Source of the DNA: Mesorhizobium sp. M9A.F.Ca.ET.002.03.1.2
GTDB lineage: Bacteria > Pseudomonadota > Alphaproteobacteria > Rhizobiales > Rhizobiaceae
Assembly (NCBI RefSeq): GCF_003952365.1
Contig: NZ_CP034443.1
Location: forward strand, 6,255,001-6,319,000
Reading direction: 5' to 3'
Length of the DNA: 64,000 nt
In this document: in pieces, positions 1 to 8,425 of the stretch
How the letters are laid out: every line of letters begins with the position of its first letter
Numbering within the stretch: position 1 is the stretch's first letter
Notes under the pieces: model-generated
Seen by the model: only the letters and a program-made list of their open reading frames with translations
Told to the model about the DNA's origin: nothing
The model's database searches: none
Translations under genes and position numbers: made by a program

Positions 1-540
1 AGCCGCTCCGGCCGTACGGCGGCCTTTGCCGACCGATGCCCTCATCGCGGCATGCGCCTTTCCCATGGCTTCGTGCGCGGTGAGGCCCTGTCCTGCATCT
101 ATCACGGCTGGAGCTACGCCCAGGCGGGAAACTGCTTGCGCATCCCGGCCCATCCGGGGCTGGCGCCGCCGGAGACGATTCGCGTCGCGACCCAGGCGGT
201 CGAGGACAGCGGCGGTATCATATGGATTGCCGTCGACGAAGCCGCTGCCCTGCCGCCGCGGCTCGACGGCCTTGCCCCGTTGCGCTCCATGATGGTGGAG
301 GCGGACGTCGCGGCGCTGGAGGCGGCCGCGGGCGCGAAGGCCGAGGGAGGCCTGCTCGACCATTTCCACAATGGCCGGACCCTGCGCCTGCTGCTTGCCT
401 CCGAAGGGGAAGCGCGGACGCTCATGCATGTTCTGGTGGGCGAGGACAGCAATCCGACCGAGCGGATCGCCGCGTCGCGGGCCGCCGAAACGCTGCGGCG
501 CGTGGCCGAGGGCATTCGGCGCGACAGGGTCGCCAAATGA
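1..540 (+). CDS. Stand-alone Rieske [2Fe-2S] protein (5' end outside window)
   Basis: The frame is open from the first base, so the start lies upstream of the window. It encodes a complete Rieske cluster motif: Cys13-Pro-His15 and Cys32-x2-His35 in the readable part, followed by the usual GW. After the motif come about 140 residues that match neither a reductase nor the mononuclear-iron catalytic domain of a ring-hydroxylating oxygenase. The protein therefore looks like an electron-transfer subunit carrying only the Rieske centre. Its stop overlaps the ATG of the next gene (ATGA), which encodes an oxygenase catalytic subunit lacking that centre. The inference is that the two form one split Rieske oxygenase. 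The reductase is not visible and may lie upstream. Confidence 0.85.
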   Translation, partial: SRSGRTAAFADRCPHRGMRLSHGFVRGEALSCIYHGWSYAQAGNCLRIPAHPGLAPPETIRVATQAVEDSGGIIWIAVDEAAALPPRLDGLAPLRSMMVEADVAALEAAAGAKAEGGLLDHFHNGRTLRLLLASEGEARTLMHVLVGEDSNPTERIAASRAAETLRRVAEGIRRDRVAK

Positions 541-1382
541 CCCGCAACGCGATGATCGACGAATGGTATCCAGTCGGCCTTGCCAGCCAGCTCGATGCGC
601 AGGGGCGCAAGACGGCCCTCATGGGCGAAGCGATCGAGGTGCGGCTCGGCGACGACGGAAACGCCAAGGTCACGGGCGGCGGCGGACGTGCCCTGCCGAT
701 CTGCGTGCGCTATGGCCATGTCTGGTCGTCGCCCGGCAACCCGCAAAAGGCGCTGTTTGCGATCCCCGAGGCCGATCAGCCTGGCCGCCGGCTCGTCGAT
801 GTCGGGGTGGTTCGCGTGCGCTGCTCGCCGTTGCGCGCGGTAGAGAACTTCCTGGACATTGCGCATTTTCCGTTCGTCCATACCGACATATTGGGGGCCG
901 AACCGCATACGGAGGTCCAGAACTACAAGGTCGAGATCCGCGAGGACGAGGACGAGGTTTGGGCGACCCAGGTGAGGTTCTACCAGCCGCAGGCCGCCAA
1001 GTCGGCGGAAGGCGGCATAACCACGGAATACATGTATCGCGTGCCCGCGCCGACCTGCTCGATCCTCTATAAGACCTGTCCGCCGCGCCCGGGCGAATGG
1101 GACGTCATCACGCTTTTCGTGCAGCCTCTTGCCGAAGACCTGTGCGACGTGTGGCCATGGATGGCGCTGTTCGACGACGAGACGCCGATGACAGACCTGA
1201 TCCATTTCCAGCAGACGATCTTCGTCCAGGACCGATCGATCCTGGAAAACCAGATTCCGGGGCTGCTGCCGCTCGATCCCGGCATGGAGATTCCCACGCG
1301 AGCCGACCTCACCTCGGTTGCCTACCGGCGCTGGCTGAAGCGCCATGGCTACACCTACGGCGCGCAACTGGTGGCGCAATGA
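537..1382 (+). CDS. Rieske-oxygenase catalytic subunit lacking the Rieske core (NdmC-like)
   Basis: The 281-aa product starts in an ATGA overlap with the Rieske gene. The beginning reads like the start of a normal oxygenase alpha subunit (about residues 8-45). The part that should hold the two Cys-His pairs is absent, and the sequence resumes at about residue 53 with the segment that normally follows the cluster. The mononuclear iron site is present: Asn104-Phe-Leu-Asp107-x2-His110-x4-His115. The family oxidises its substrate (hydroxylation or N-/O-demethylation) with O2 and electrons from a Rieske centre. Here the centre would have to come from the preceding protein. Known precedent: NdmC, the caffeine-pathway N7-demethylase, lacks its own Rieske domain and works with NdmD and the GST-like NdmE. 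Assignment to a purine substrate is inference from the neighbours. Confidence 0.85.
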   Translation: MTRNAMIDEWYPVGLASQLDAQGRKTALMGEAIEVRLGDDGNAKVTGGGGRALPICVRYGHVWSSPGNPQKALFAIPEADQPGRRLVDVGVVRVRCSPLRAVENFLDIAHFPFVHTDILGAEPHTEVQNYKVEIREDEDEVWATQVRFYQPQAAKSAEGGITTEYMYRVPAPTCSILYKTCPPRPGEWDVITLFVQPLAEDLCDVWPWMALFDDETPMTDLIHFQQTIFVQDRSILENQIPGLLPLDPGMEIPTRADLTSVAYRRWLKRHGYTYGAQLVAQ

Positions 1383-2038
1383 AGCTCTACGACTACGTGC
1401 TGTCGCCGAGCTGCTACAAGGCGCGCCTGATGGCTGCGCTGGCCGGGGTGAAGCTCGACATCCGGCCCGTCGACTTCCATCCCGGTGCCGAGCATCGCGG
1501 TCCCGAACTCATGGCGCTCAACCCGGCGGGTTCGATCCCGATCCTGGAGGATGGCGACCTCGTCCTGACCGAATCCTCGGCCATGCTGGTCTACCTCGCA
1601 GCGCAGGCGGCGCCGCAATGGCTGGGCAGCGATACCGCCGGAGAGGCGGCGCGCGTCCAGCAATGGCTTTCCTTCTCGCATCGGCTGACCGCCAGCTTGG
1701 GGGCGGCGCGCCTGCATGAGATGCTGCTGCGTCCGGGCAATATCGATGTCCTTCAGGGACAGGGGACAACGGCCCTGCGGGAGATGGAAGCCGGCCTCGT
1801 CGAACAGCATATCCGCGGCCAGCGCTTCCTCGCGTCGGACCGGCCGACTGTCGCCGACATCGCCTGCTTTCCCTATGTGGCGCTGGCGCCGGACGGCGGC
1901 GTCTCGCTCGATCCCTATCCCGCGATCCGGCTATGGTCGCGGGCGATCCGCGGTCTCGACGGCTTCATCGAGATGCCCGGCATCCACCGGCTGCACGAGC
2001 TCAGACCCGAGCCCGTCCCAGAAGTAGGCGAGGCCTGA
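1379..2038 (+). CDS. Glutathione S-transferase family protein, possible structural partner of the oxygenase
   Basis: The 219-aa product has an N-terminal thioredoxin-like GST domain, including the SPSCYKAR segment near residues 9-16, the NPAGSIPIL cis-proline region near residue 50 and the ESSAMLVYL glutathione-binding segment. A helical C-terminal domain follows with ADIACFPY near residue 160. The ATG overlaps the stop of the oxygenase subunit (ATGA), so the two are probably translationally coupled. GSTs of this kind normally use glutathione. In the NdmCDE complex the GST homologue NdmE instead serves as a structural bridge between oxygenase and reductase. Its place in an operon with a split Rieske oxygenase favours a similar role here, but an ordinary transferase cannot be excluded. 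Confidence 0.85.
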   Translation: MKLYDYVLSPSCYKARLMAALAGVKLDIRPVDFHPGAEHRGPELMALNPAGSIPILEDGDLVLTESSAMLVYLAAQAAPQWLGSDTAGEAARVQQWLSFSHRLTASLGAARLHEMLLRPGNIDVLQGQGTTALREMEAGLVEQHIRGQRFLASDRPTVADIACFPYVALAPDGGVSLDPYPAIRLWSRAIRGLDGFIEMPGIHRLHELRPEPVPEVGEA

Positions 2039-2039
2039 C

Positions 2040-3419
2040 GTGGCGGGCTATCTGTTGAAGAACTGCGCTGCGGTCATCGTGGACGATGGCAACGGTCCGC
2101 GCGTCCGTCGCAATGTCGATGTGTTGACCCACGGCCCGGCGATACGGGCCATCGGCGAAGGCCTCGACAAGGGGGAGCTGCCTGCCGGAACTGTCGCGCA
2201 GGATGCCGCCGGCTGGTTCGTCTATCCCGGCCTCGTCAACACCCATCACCACTTCTTTCAGTGCTTCGTGCGCAACCGCGCCGATCTGGACTGGACGAAG
2301 CTGTCGGTCATCGAATGGCTCGACCGCATCTATCCCATCTTCTCGCAGCTGACCGAGGAGTGCTTCTACCACGCATCAGTCACAGCCATGGCGGAGTTGA
2401 TAAAGCACGGCTGCACGATGGCATTCGACCATCAGTACTGCTTTCCGCGGCATGCCGGCAAAAGGCTGATCGACCGGCAGTTCGAGGCGGCCGAACTGCT
2501 CGGCATGCGCTTCCATGCCGGACGTGGCGGCAACACGCTGCCGAAATCGGAAGGCTCGACCATCCCCGACGCCATGCTGGAAACGACGGACGAGTTCATC
2601 GCCGACTGCGCCCGGCTGATCGACGCCTATCATGATGCCGGTCGCTTCAGCATGCGCCAGGTTGTCGTCGCGCCCTGTCAGCCGGTCAACTGCTATCGCG
2701 AGACATTCGTGGAATCGGTGGCGCTGGCGCGCGACCGCAAGGTGCGCATGCATACCCATGTCGGCGAGGGCGAAAGCCCGGTCATGCAGGCCCGCCACGG
2801 CCTGCGCACGGTGGATTATTGCGCGGAGATAGGCTTCTGCGGGTCCGATGCCTTCTATGCCCATTGCTGGGAGCTGACCCATGACGAGCTGCGCAAGATG
2901 GCCGCCAGCGGCACCGGCGTCGCGCACTGCCCGGAGCCGGTCTATCTTGTCGGCGCCGAAATCACCGACATACCGGCGATGTCGGCCCTCGGGCTCAGTG
3001 TGGGCCTGGGTTGCGACGGCGCCGCCTCGAACGACAATTCCAATCTGATGCACTGCATCCATTCCGCCTACATGCTGCAATGCCTGTCGGCCTCGACACG
3101 TGCGCATCCGGTGCCGCCGCCGGCCGATTTCCTTGGCTATGCGACGACCGGGGGCGCTGCGCTGCTCGGGCGCGGCGACATCGGCAGGCTGTCGCCCGGC
3201 ATGGCCGCCGACCTGTTCGCCATCGACACGCGGCGCATGGACTATGTCGGCACGCGGCATGATCCGCTGAGCCTGCTGGCCAAGGTGGGCATCGGCACGC
3301 CGACCGACATGACGATGATCAACGGCCGCATCGTCTGGGCCAGGGGAGAGTTCCCGGGGCTCGACGAGGTAAGCCTGTTCGCGCAAGCCGAGGCGGCGCT
3401 CGCGACCGTGGAATTCTAG
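2040..3419 (+). CDS. Amidohydrolase, 8-oxoguanine deaminase type
   Basis: This 459-aa metal-dependent hydrolase starts at GTG one base after the GST stop. Diagnostic segments are NTHHHFFQ (His69-His71, first metal/substrate site), a HTHVGEGE block near residue 240, an AHCWEL block near 277 and GCDGAASNDN near 323, which carries the catalytic Asp. This pattern belongs to the aminohydrolase branch containing 8-oxoguanine, guanine, isoxanthopterin and triazine deaminases, and the NTHHH block with its context resembles 8-oxoguanine deaminase most. The enzyme would hydrolyse an exocyclic amino group of a purine-like ring, releasing ammonia in the cytoplasm. The adjacent nucleoside/purine importer supports a purine substrate. 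The exact substrate cannot be read from sequence. Confidence 0.85.
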   Translation: MAGYLLKNCAAVIVDDGNGPRVRRNVDVLTHGPAIRAIGEGLDKGELPAGTVAQDAAGWFVYPGLVNTHHHFFQCFVRNRADLDWTKLSVIEWLDRIYPIFSQLTEECFYHASVTAMAELIKHGCTMAFDHQYCFPRHAGKRLIDRQFEAAELLGMRFHAGRGGNTLPKSEGSTIPDAMLETTDEFIADCARLIDAYHDAGRFSMRQVVVAPCQPVNCYRETFVESVALARDRKVRMHTHVGEGESPVMQARHGLRTVDYCAEIGFCGSDAFYAHCWELTHDELRKMAASGTGVAHCPEPVYLVGAEITDIPAMSALGLSVGLGCDGAASNDNSNLMHCIHSAYMLQCLSASTRAHPVPPPADFLGYATTGGAALLGRGDIGRLSPGMAADLFAIDTRRMDYVGTRHDPLSLLAKVGIGTPTDMTMINGRIVWARGEFPGLDEVSLFAQAEAALATVEF

Positions 3420-3449
3420 AAGCCAAAACCAAAAGCAAGGGGAACCGAC

Positions 3450-4547
3450 ATGCTGACAAATCTTACCCGCAGAACAATGATGAAGGGCGCTGCCGCTACC
3501 GGGCTTGTCGCCGCGGTGGGCAGCCGCGGGCTTGCCGCCGACGAACCGCTGGGCATCGTGCTCGTGGTCCCGTCGCCGGTCGGCGATGTCGGCTGGGGCC
3601 GTGCGCTGGCCGACGGGCTCGAGCCGGTCAAGGCCGCCTACGGCGACAAGGTGAAGGTCACCATCATCGAGAACATACAGGAAGGCCCCGACGCCGACCG
3701 CATCATGAACAAGGCGGTCGCCGACGGGAACAAGTTCCTGATCGCCGGCTCCTTCGGCTACCAGAACGGCGCCCTGCAGATCGCGCGCCGCATTCCCGAC
3801 GTCACCGTGCTGCATGCTTCCGGTTTCCAGGTGGCGCCGAACTTCTCGCCCTTTGCGGCCCAATATTCCCAGGGCACCTATCTGATGGGCATGGCGGCGG
3901 CCGCGCTTTCGAAGACCGGCAAGCTCGGCTCGGTTTCCGCCTTCGCCATTCCCGAGCTGATCACCTCCATCAACGCGTTCACGCTGGGAGCACAGGCTGT
4001 GAAGCCCGATGTCGAGGTTTCGGTCGTATGGGTGAACTCCTGGTTCGACCCGGCCAAGGAGCAGGAAGCCGCCAAGGCGCTGCTGGCGCAGAAATGCGAC
4101 GTCATCTTCTCCAACGCGCAGGACACGCCTTCCGTCGTTGCGGCTTGCGAGGAGGCCGGCATCCCCGCCTTCAACCTCAACTCGTCGATGAAGAAATACG
4201 CGCCCAAGACCTATCTCGGCTGCGTGGCGACCGATTGGTCGCCCTTCTTCAAAGCCTCGGTCGACGCCCACCTTGCCGGTACCTTCAAGGGCGCCAGCGC
4301 CTTCTTGGGTGTCGGCGACAAGGTCGTCGAAGTCGTCGACTGGAACCCGGGCATCCCGGCCGACATGATGGCCAAGATCAAGGAGGTTGAAGCCAAGATC
4401 GCCGACGGCGGCTTCTCGCCCTTTGCCGGTCCGATCGCCAAGGCCGACGGCAGCGAAGGCGTCCCCGCCAGTAAGACGATGACCGAGGCCGAGATCGTCG
4501 CCATGGACTGGCACGTCAAGGGTGTCACCACGCCGCTGCCAAAGTAA
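3450..4547 (+). CDS. BMP-family ABC transporter substrate-binding protein
   Basis: The 365-aa protein begins with an export signal containing a twin-arginine-like TRRTMMKG motif and a hydrophobic Ala-rich stretch, with probable cleavage after residue 30 (LAA-DEP). The mature part is a periplasmic binding protein of the basic membrane protein (BMP/PnrA) family, whose characterised members bind purine nucleosides. A good ribosome site (AAGGGG) lies about 9 bases before the ATG. The ATPase and two permeases follow directly, completing the importer. A purine or nucleoside ligand is inferred from the family and from the deaminase just upstream. Confidence 0.9.
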   Translation: MLTNLTRRTMMKGAAATGLVAAVGSRGLAADEPLGIVLVVPSPVGDVGWGRALADGLEPVKAAYGDKVKVTIIENIQEGPDADRIMNKAVADGNKFLIAGSFGYQNGALQIARRIPDVTVLHASGFQVAPNFSPFAAQYSQGTYLMGMAAAALSKTGKLGSVSAFAIPELITSINAFTLGAQAVKPDVEVSVVWVNSWFDPAKEQEAAKALLAQKCDVIFSNAQDTPSVVAACEEAGIPAFNLNSSMKKYAPKTYLGCVATDWSPFFKASVDAHLAGTFKGASAFLGVGDKVVEVVDWNPGIPADMMAKIKEVEAKIADGGFSPFAGPIAKADGSEGVPASKTMTEAEIVAMDWHVKGVTTPLPK

Positions 4548-4549
4548 CC

Positions 4550-6073
4550 ATGACCGCCCCGCTTCTGTCGCTGCGCGGCATCTCCAAGAGCTACGGCCAG
4601 ATCCATGCCAATCGGGACATCGATCTGGACGTGGCTCCGCGCTCGATCCATGCGATCCTCGGAGAGAATGGGGCGGGCAAGTCGACGCTGATGAAGCTGA
4701 TATACGGCGTCGAGCAGCCGGACGCCGGAACAGCGACCTGGAAAGAAGAGACCCTCGCGCTTGCGTCCCCGGCGGACGCGAGGCGCAAGGGGATCGGCAT
4801 GGTCTTCCAGCATTTCTCGTTGTTCGAGACGCTGACGGTGGTGGAGAACGTCCAGCTGGTCGTGCCCGGGAAAAAATCGGATCTTGCGCAAGGCATCCGC
4901 AAGCTCGGCCGCGACTTCGGTCTGGAGGTAGATCCGCTTGCCCATGTGCACGCGCTCTCGGTCGGAGAGCGGCAGCGGGTGGAAATCATCCGCTGCCTGA
5001 TGACCGAACCGCAACTCCTGATCCTCGATGAACCGACCTCCGTCCTGCCGCCGCAATCGGTGGACAGGCTGTTCGAGACATTGCGGCGGCTGCGCGACGG
5101 CGGCGTGTCTATTCTGTTCATCTCGCACAAGCTGGAGGAGATCCGCGCGGTCTGCGACCGCGCGACCATTCTGCGCGGCGGGCGCATCACGGGCCACGTG
5201 GATCCGCGCGACCACGACGCGCACGACCTCGCCCGCATGATGATCGGCCGCGACATGCCGCAGCCCATGCCGGCGCTTGCGCATTCCGGCGGGGAAAAGC
5301 GCCTTGAAATCCTCGGCCTCGACCATCGGCCGGACGATCCCTTCGCCGCGGCGCTTTCCAACGTCAGCCTGACGGTCCGGGCGGGCGAGATCCTCGGTAT
5401 CGCGGGCATATCGGGCAACGGGCAGAGCGAACTCGCGGCGCTGATCTCGGGCGAAACGGTGCTGCCGCGCGACAAGTCAGAGCGTATCTTCATGATGGGA
5501 AGGGACGTCGGCGCGCTCGATGCGGCGGCCCGCCGCCGGCTGGGCTTCGCCTTCGTTCCGGAGGAACGGCTGGGCCGCGGCGCGGTGCCGGAAATGTCGC
5601 TCGTCCTCAACAGCCTCCTGACCGCCCATCCCTCCGGTCTCTTGAAACGCGGCCTCGTCGACACGACCCGTGCGAAGGCCTTCACCGAAGACTGCATCCG
5701 GCAATACGACGTGCGCACGCCGGGTTCCGAAACCGAGGCCGGGGCGCTTTCGGGAGGCAATCTGCAGAAGTTCATCGTAGGCCGCGAGATCATGCTGTCC
5801 CCTAAATTGCTGTTCGTGGCGCAGCCCACCTGGGGCGTGGACGTCGGCGCCGCATCGGCCATCCGCCGGCGTCTCGTCGCCCTGCGCAACGAGGGCATGG
5901 CCATCCTGGTCATCTCGGAGGAACTGGAGGAACTGTTCGAGCTCTGCGATGCGATCCAGGTGATCCATCAGGGCCGGCTGAGCCCGCCGCTGGTGACGCG
6001 CGACACCAGACCCGAGGAGATCGGCCGCTACATGATCGGCGCGCATTCGACGGCCGAAAAGGTCCCTGCATGA
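4550..6073 (+). CDS. Nucleoside/sugar-type ABC transporter ATP-binding protein (two ATPase domains)
   Basis: The 507-aa protein carries two tandem nucleotide-binding domains, as in YufO and RbsA. Domain 1 has Walker A GENGAGKST at residues 38-46, signature LSVGERQR and Walker B LLILDEPTS. Domain 2 has the degenerate Walker A GISGNGQSE, signature LSGGNLQK and a Walker B read as LLFVAQPTWG. The degenerate second site is usual for this class. It starts 2 bases after the binding-protein stop and overlaps the first permease by ATGA, so all four transporter genes should be co-translated. Confidence 0.93.
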   Translation: MTAPLLSLRGISKSYGQIHANRDIDLDVAPRSIHAILGENGAGKSTLMKLIYGVEQPDAGTATWKEETLALASPADARRKGIGMVFQHFSLFETLTVVENVQLVVPGKKSDLAQGIRKLGRDFGLEVDPLAHVHALSVGERQRVEIIRCLMTEPQLLILDEPTSVLPPQSVDRLFETLRRLRDGGVSILFISHKLEEIRAVCDRATILRGGRITGHVDPRDHDAHDLARMMIGRDMPQPMPALAHSGGEKRLEILGLDHRPDDPFAAALSNVSLTVRAGEILGIAGISGNGQSELAALISGETVLPRDKSERIFMMGRDVGALDAAARRRLGFAFVPEERLGRGAVPEMSLVLNSLLTAHPSGLLKRGLVDTTRAKAFTEDCIRQYDVRTPGSETEAGALSGGNLQKFIVGREIMLSPKLLFVAQPTWGVDVGAASAIRRRLVALRNEGMAILVISEELEELFELCDAIQVIHQGRLSPPLVTRDTRPEEIGRYMIGAHSTAEKVPA

Positions 6074-7170
6074 GCGCTGTGTCCCGGCCGTTCCTTCCCG
6101 TTCTGGTTCGCCGGGAACACGCCTCGCTTGCAATCAAGCTGGTCGCCCCGCCCGCCGCTCTCGGCCTGGCGACGCTGCTCAATCTCGGGCTCTACCTCCT
6201 GATGGGCCGCGATCCGGTCGCCGTTTTCCACGCGATGCTTGTGGAGCCCTTCCTGTCCTGGGCCTCCTTCTCGGAAGTCCTGCTGAAGATGGGGCCGCTG
6301 CTGCTGATCGCCCAGGGGCTTGCGATCGGCTTTCGCGCCAAGGTCTTCAACATCGGCGCCGAGGGCCAGTTCATCCTCGGCGCGATCTTCGCATCGGCCA
6401 TTCCCATTTGGCTCCCGCAGGCGACGGGCCAGTGGATCTGGCCCGCCATGCTCGTCCTCGGCGCACTGGGCGGCGCGCTTTGGGCCTCGCTCACGGCGTT
6501 CTGGCGCGTGCGGCTCAACGCAAACGAAATTCTCGTTTCGCTCATGCTGGCGCTCGTTGCCGCGCAGGTGCTCAACTACCTGCTTCTCGGCCCCTGGAAG
6601 GATCCGGCCGGCTTCAACTTCCCGCAGTCGGTGATGTTCCAGTACGACGCGATGGTGCCGATCCTGATCCCCGGCACCCGCGTGAACGTCTCGCTGCTTA
6701 TCGCCTTCGCGTTCTCCCTCGCGGCCTGGGTGTTCATGCAGAGGAGCTTCGCCGGCTACAAGCTGCAGGTCGGTGGCCTTGCGCCGCGCGCGGCCGGATA
6801 CGCCGGCTTCAACGAAGGACGCGCGATCTGGCTTTCCCTCCTCATCGGCGGCTTCGCGGCAGGCCTCGCCGGGGCGGCCGAGGTGGCCGGGCCGCTCGGC
6901 CAGTTGCAGCGCTCCATCTCGACCGGCTACGGCTATGCGGCCATCATCGTTGCCTATCTCGGTGGCCTTCACCCGATAGGCATCGTTTTTTCCGCGCTGC
7001 TCGTGGCGGCCCTCTATATCGGCGGCGACAACGCCATGGTCTCGGCAAATCTGCCGGTCGCCGCGGTCCGGGTCTTCCAGGGCAGCCTGCTGCTCGCCTA
7101 TCTCGTCGCCATCGCCTTCGTCCGCTATCGGCTCGAATGGCGCCATGCCGCCCCCGGAAGCGCTCCATGA
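6070..7170 (+). CDS. ABC transporter permease (YufP-type, nucleoside/purine uptake)
   Basis: The 366-aa integral membrane protein has about ten hydrophobic segments and the family motif GAEGQFILGAIF near residue 97. It belongs to the branched-chain/ribose-like permease family that pairs with BMP binding proteins. The start overlaps the ATPase stop (ATGA) and the stop overlaps the second permease start (ATGA). The two permeases form the heterodimeric channel in the inner membrane. Confidence 0.92.
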   Translation: MSAVSRPFLPVLVRREHASLAIKLVAPPAALGLATLLNLGLYLLMGRDPVAVFHAMLVEPFLSWASFSEVLLKMGPLLLIAQGLAIGFRAKVFNIGAEGQFILGAIFASAIPIWLPQATGQWIWPAMLVLGALGGALWASLTAFWRVRLNANEILVSLMLALVAAQVLNYLLLGPWKDPAGFNFPQSVMFQYDAMVPILIPGTRVNVSLLIAFAFSLAAWVFMQRSFAGYKLQVGGLAPRAAGYAGFNEGRAIWLSLLIGGFAAGLAGAAEVAGPLGQLQRSISTGYGYAAIIVAYLGGLHPIGIVFSALLVAALYIGGDNAMVSANLPVAAVRVFQGSLLLAYLVAIAFVRYRLEWRHAAPGSAP

Positions 7171-8078
7171 ATGCCCTCGAGTTCATCGTCGCCGGAATGC
7201 TGGCGGCGGCCACGCCGTTCCTTTTGGCGGCGCTCGGCGAAATGGTGGCCGAGCGGGCCGGCGTCCTCAATCTCGGCGTGGAGGGACTGATGACCATGGG
7301 GGCGGTCATCGCCTTCATCATCGTCTATCACGGCGGCGGTCACCTCCTGGGTTTCCTCGCCGCGGGCCTCGCCAGCGCGGCTCTTTCCCTTGTCTTTGCC
7401 GTCATCGCGTTGGGGTTCCGCGCGAACCAGGTCGCGGTGGGACTCGCCATCGGCATACTCGGCCAGGGCCTCTCGGCACTGTTCGGCAAGACCTATGAGA
7501 GCCTCACGGTCAAAGGCCTTCCGAAGCTTTCATTGCCCTGGCTTTCAGATATCCCGGTCATCGGCGGCCTGTTCGCTCAGGACGTCGTCGTGTGGCTCTC
7601 GCTGGCCGCGACCGTCGCCATCTGGGCTATATTCGCCTACACCAAGACCGGCCTTGTCGTGCGCGCCGTCGGCGAGAATCCCAAGGCGGCCCATGCGCTC
7701 GGCTATCCGGTGATCGCCGTGCGCTTCGCCGCTGTCGCCTTCGGCGGCGTGTTGGCGGGTTTCGCCGGTGCCTACGCGGCCGTGGTCTACACGCCGCTGT
7801 GGGCCGATGGCATGATTGCCGGGCGCGGCTGGATCGCGATCGCGCTCGTCGTCTTCGGCACCTGGCTCACCAGCCGTATCTTCCTCGGCGCCTGCCTCTT
7901 CGGCGCCGTTTCCCTGGCAAGCCTGGCGGCCCAGGCGACCGGACTGGACGTTTCCTCGCAACTTCTATCGAGCCTGCCCTATCTCGTGACAATCGTCGTG
8001 CTGGGCATCATTTCTTCGAACCGGCGTCTGCTCAAGCTCAACGGCGTGGCTTCGCTGGGAGAGCCTTTCGAACAATAG
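7167..8078 (+). CDS. ABC transporter permease (YufQ-type)
   Basis: The 303-aa membrane protein has the matching motif LNLGVEGLMTMGAV near residue 33, which identifies the second permease of BMP-type importers. It is the last gene of the operon. The frame is fixed by the ATGA overlap with the preceding permease. No strong hairpin terminator is seen in the 100 bp after the stop. The next sequence is gene debris and an insertion sequence, so the operon end is also the border of a rearranged region. Confidence 0.92.
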   Translation: MNALEFIVAGMLAAATPFLLAALGEMVAERAGVLNLGVEGLMTMGAVIAFIIVYHGGGHLLGFLAAGLASAALSLVFAVIALGFRANQVAVGLAIGILGQGLSALFGKTYESLTVKGLPKLSLPWLSDIPVIGGLFAQDVVVWLSLAATVAIWAIFAYTKTGLVVRAVGENPKAAHALGYPVIAVRFAAVAFGGVLAGFAGAYAAVVYTPLWADGMIAGRGWIAIALVVFGTWLTSRIFLGACLFGAVSLASLAAQATGLDVSSQLLSSLPYLVTIVVLGIISSNRRLLKLNGVASLGEPFEQ

Positions 8079-8194
8079 TGTCGCTCGCCGCCCAGGCGCG
8101 CAATAACCCGACATCTGAGCGCAGGTCGCACCGTCCCTGGGGCATGAAGGGCTGCACGCAATCCTCAAGACCATGCCTTAAAATGCTGAGCTGA

Positions 8195-8425
8195 TCCCGG
8201 GCCAATCCTGCCGGCAATGCCAGCCTGACCGACACCGCCTTCGTCCGACGTCACACCAATTCCTGCTACTTCACGATGGTGGCGGTTGACGATGATGGCA
8301 GGCCGGCAGAGGTGCCGGCTTCAAAAACGATGAACGCAACGCACCAACGCCGGTTGCGGGCAGCGGAACTTCGCCGCGAACTGCGTCGCGAGTTCGAGCA
8401 ACGGTTCGAAGCGGTTGGCAGCTAG
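8195..8425 (+). pseudogene. 3' remnant of an acyl-CoA thioesterase (hotdog) gene
   Basis: One frame reads as the C-terminus of cytosolic acyl-CoA thioester hydrolases: a beta strand followed by VAVDDDGRPAEVP, then a charged helix AAELRRELRREF near the end. No start codon or N-terminal half exists; a stop codon sits just upstream. The natural TAG at its end coincides with the left TA at the border of the IS5-family element. It is a truncated, non-functional relic. Confidence 0.6.

Noticed and set aside
2376..4514. Open frame of 712 codons on the minus strand
   Set aside because: It mirrors the deaminase and BMP genes, has no recognisable domains and is explained by GC-rich codon bias of the real genes.
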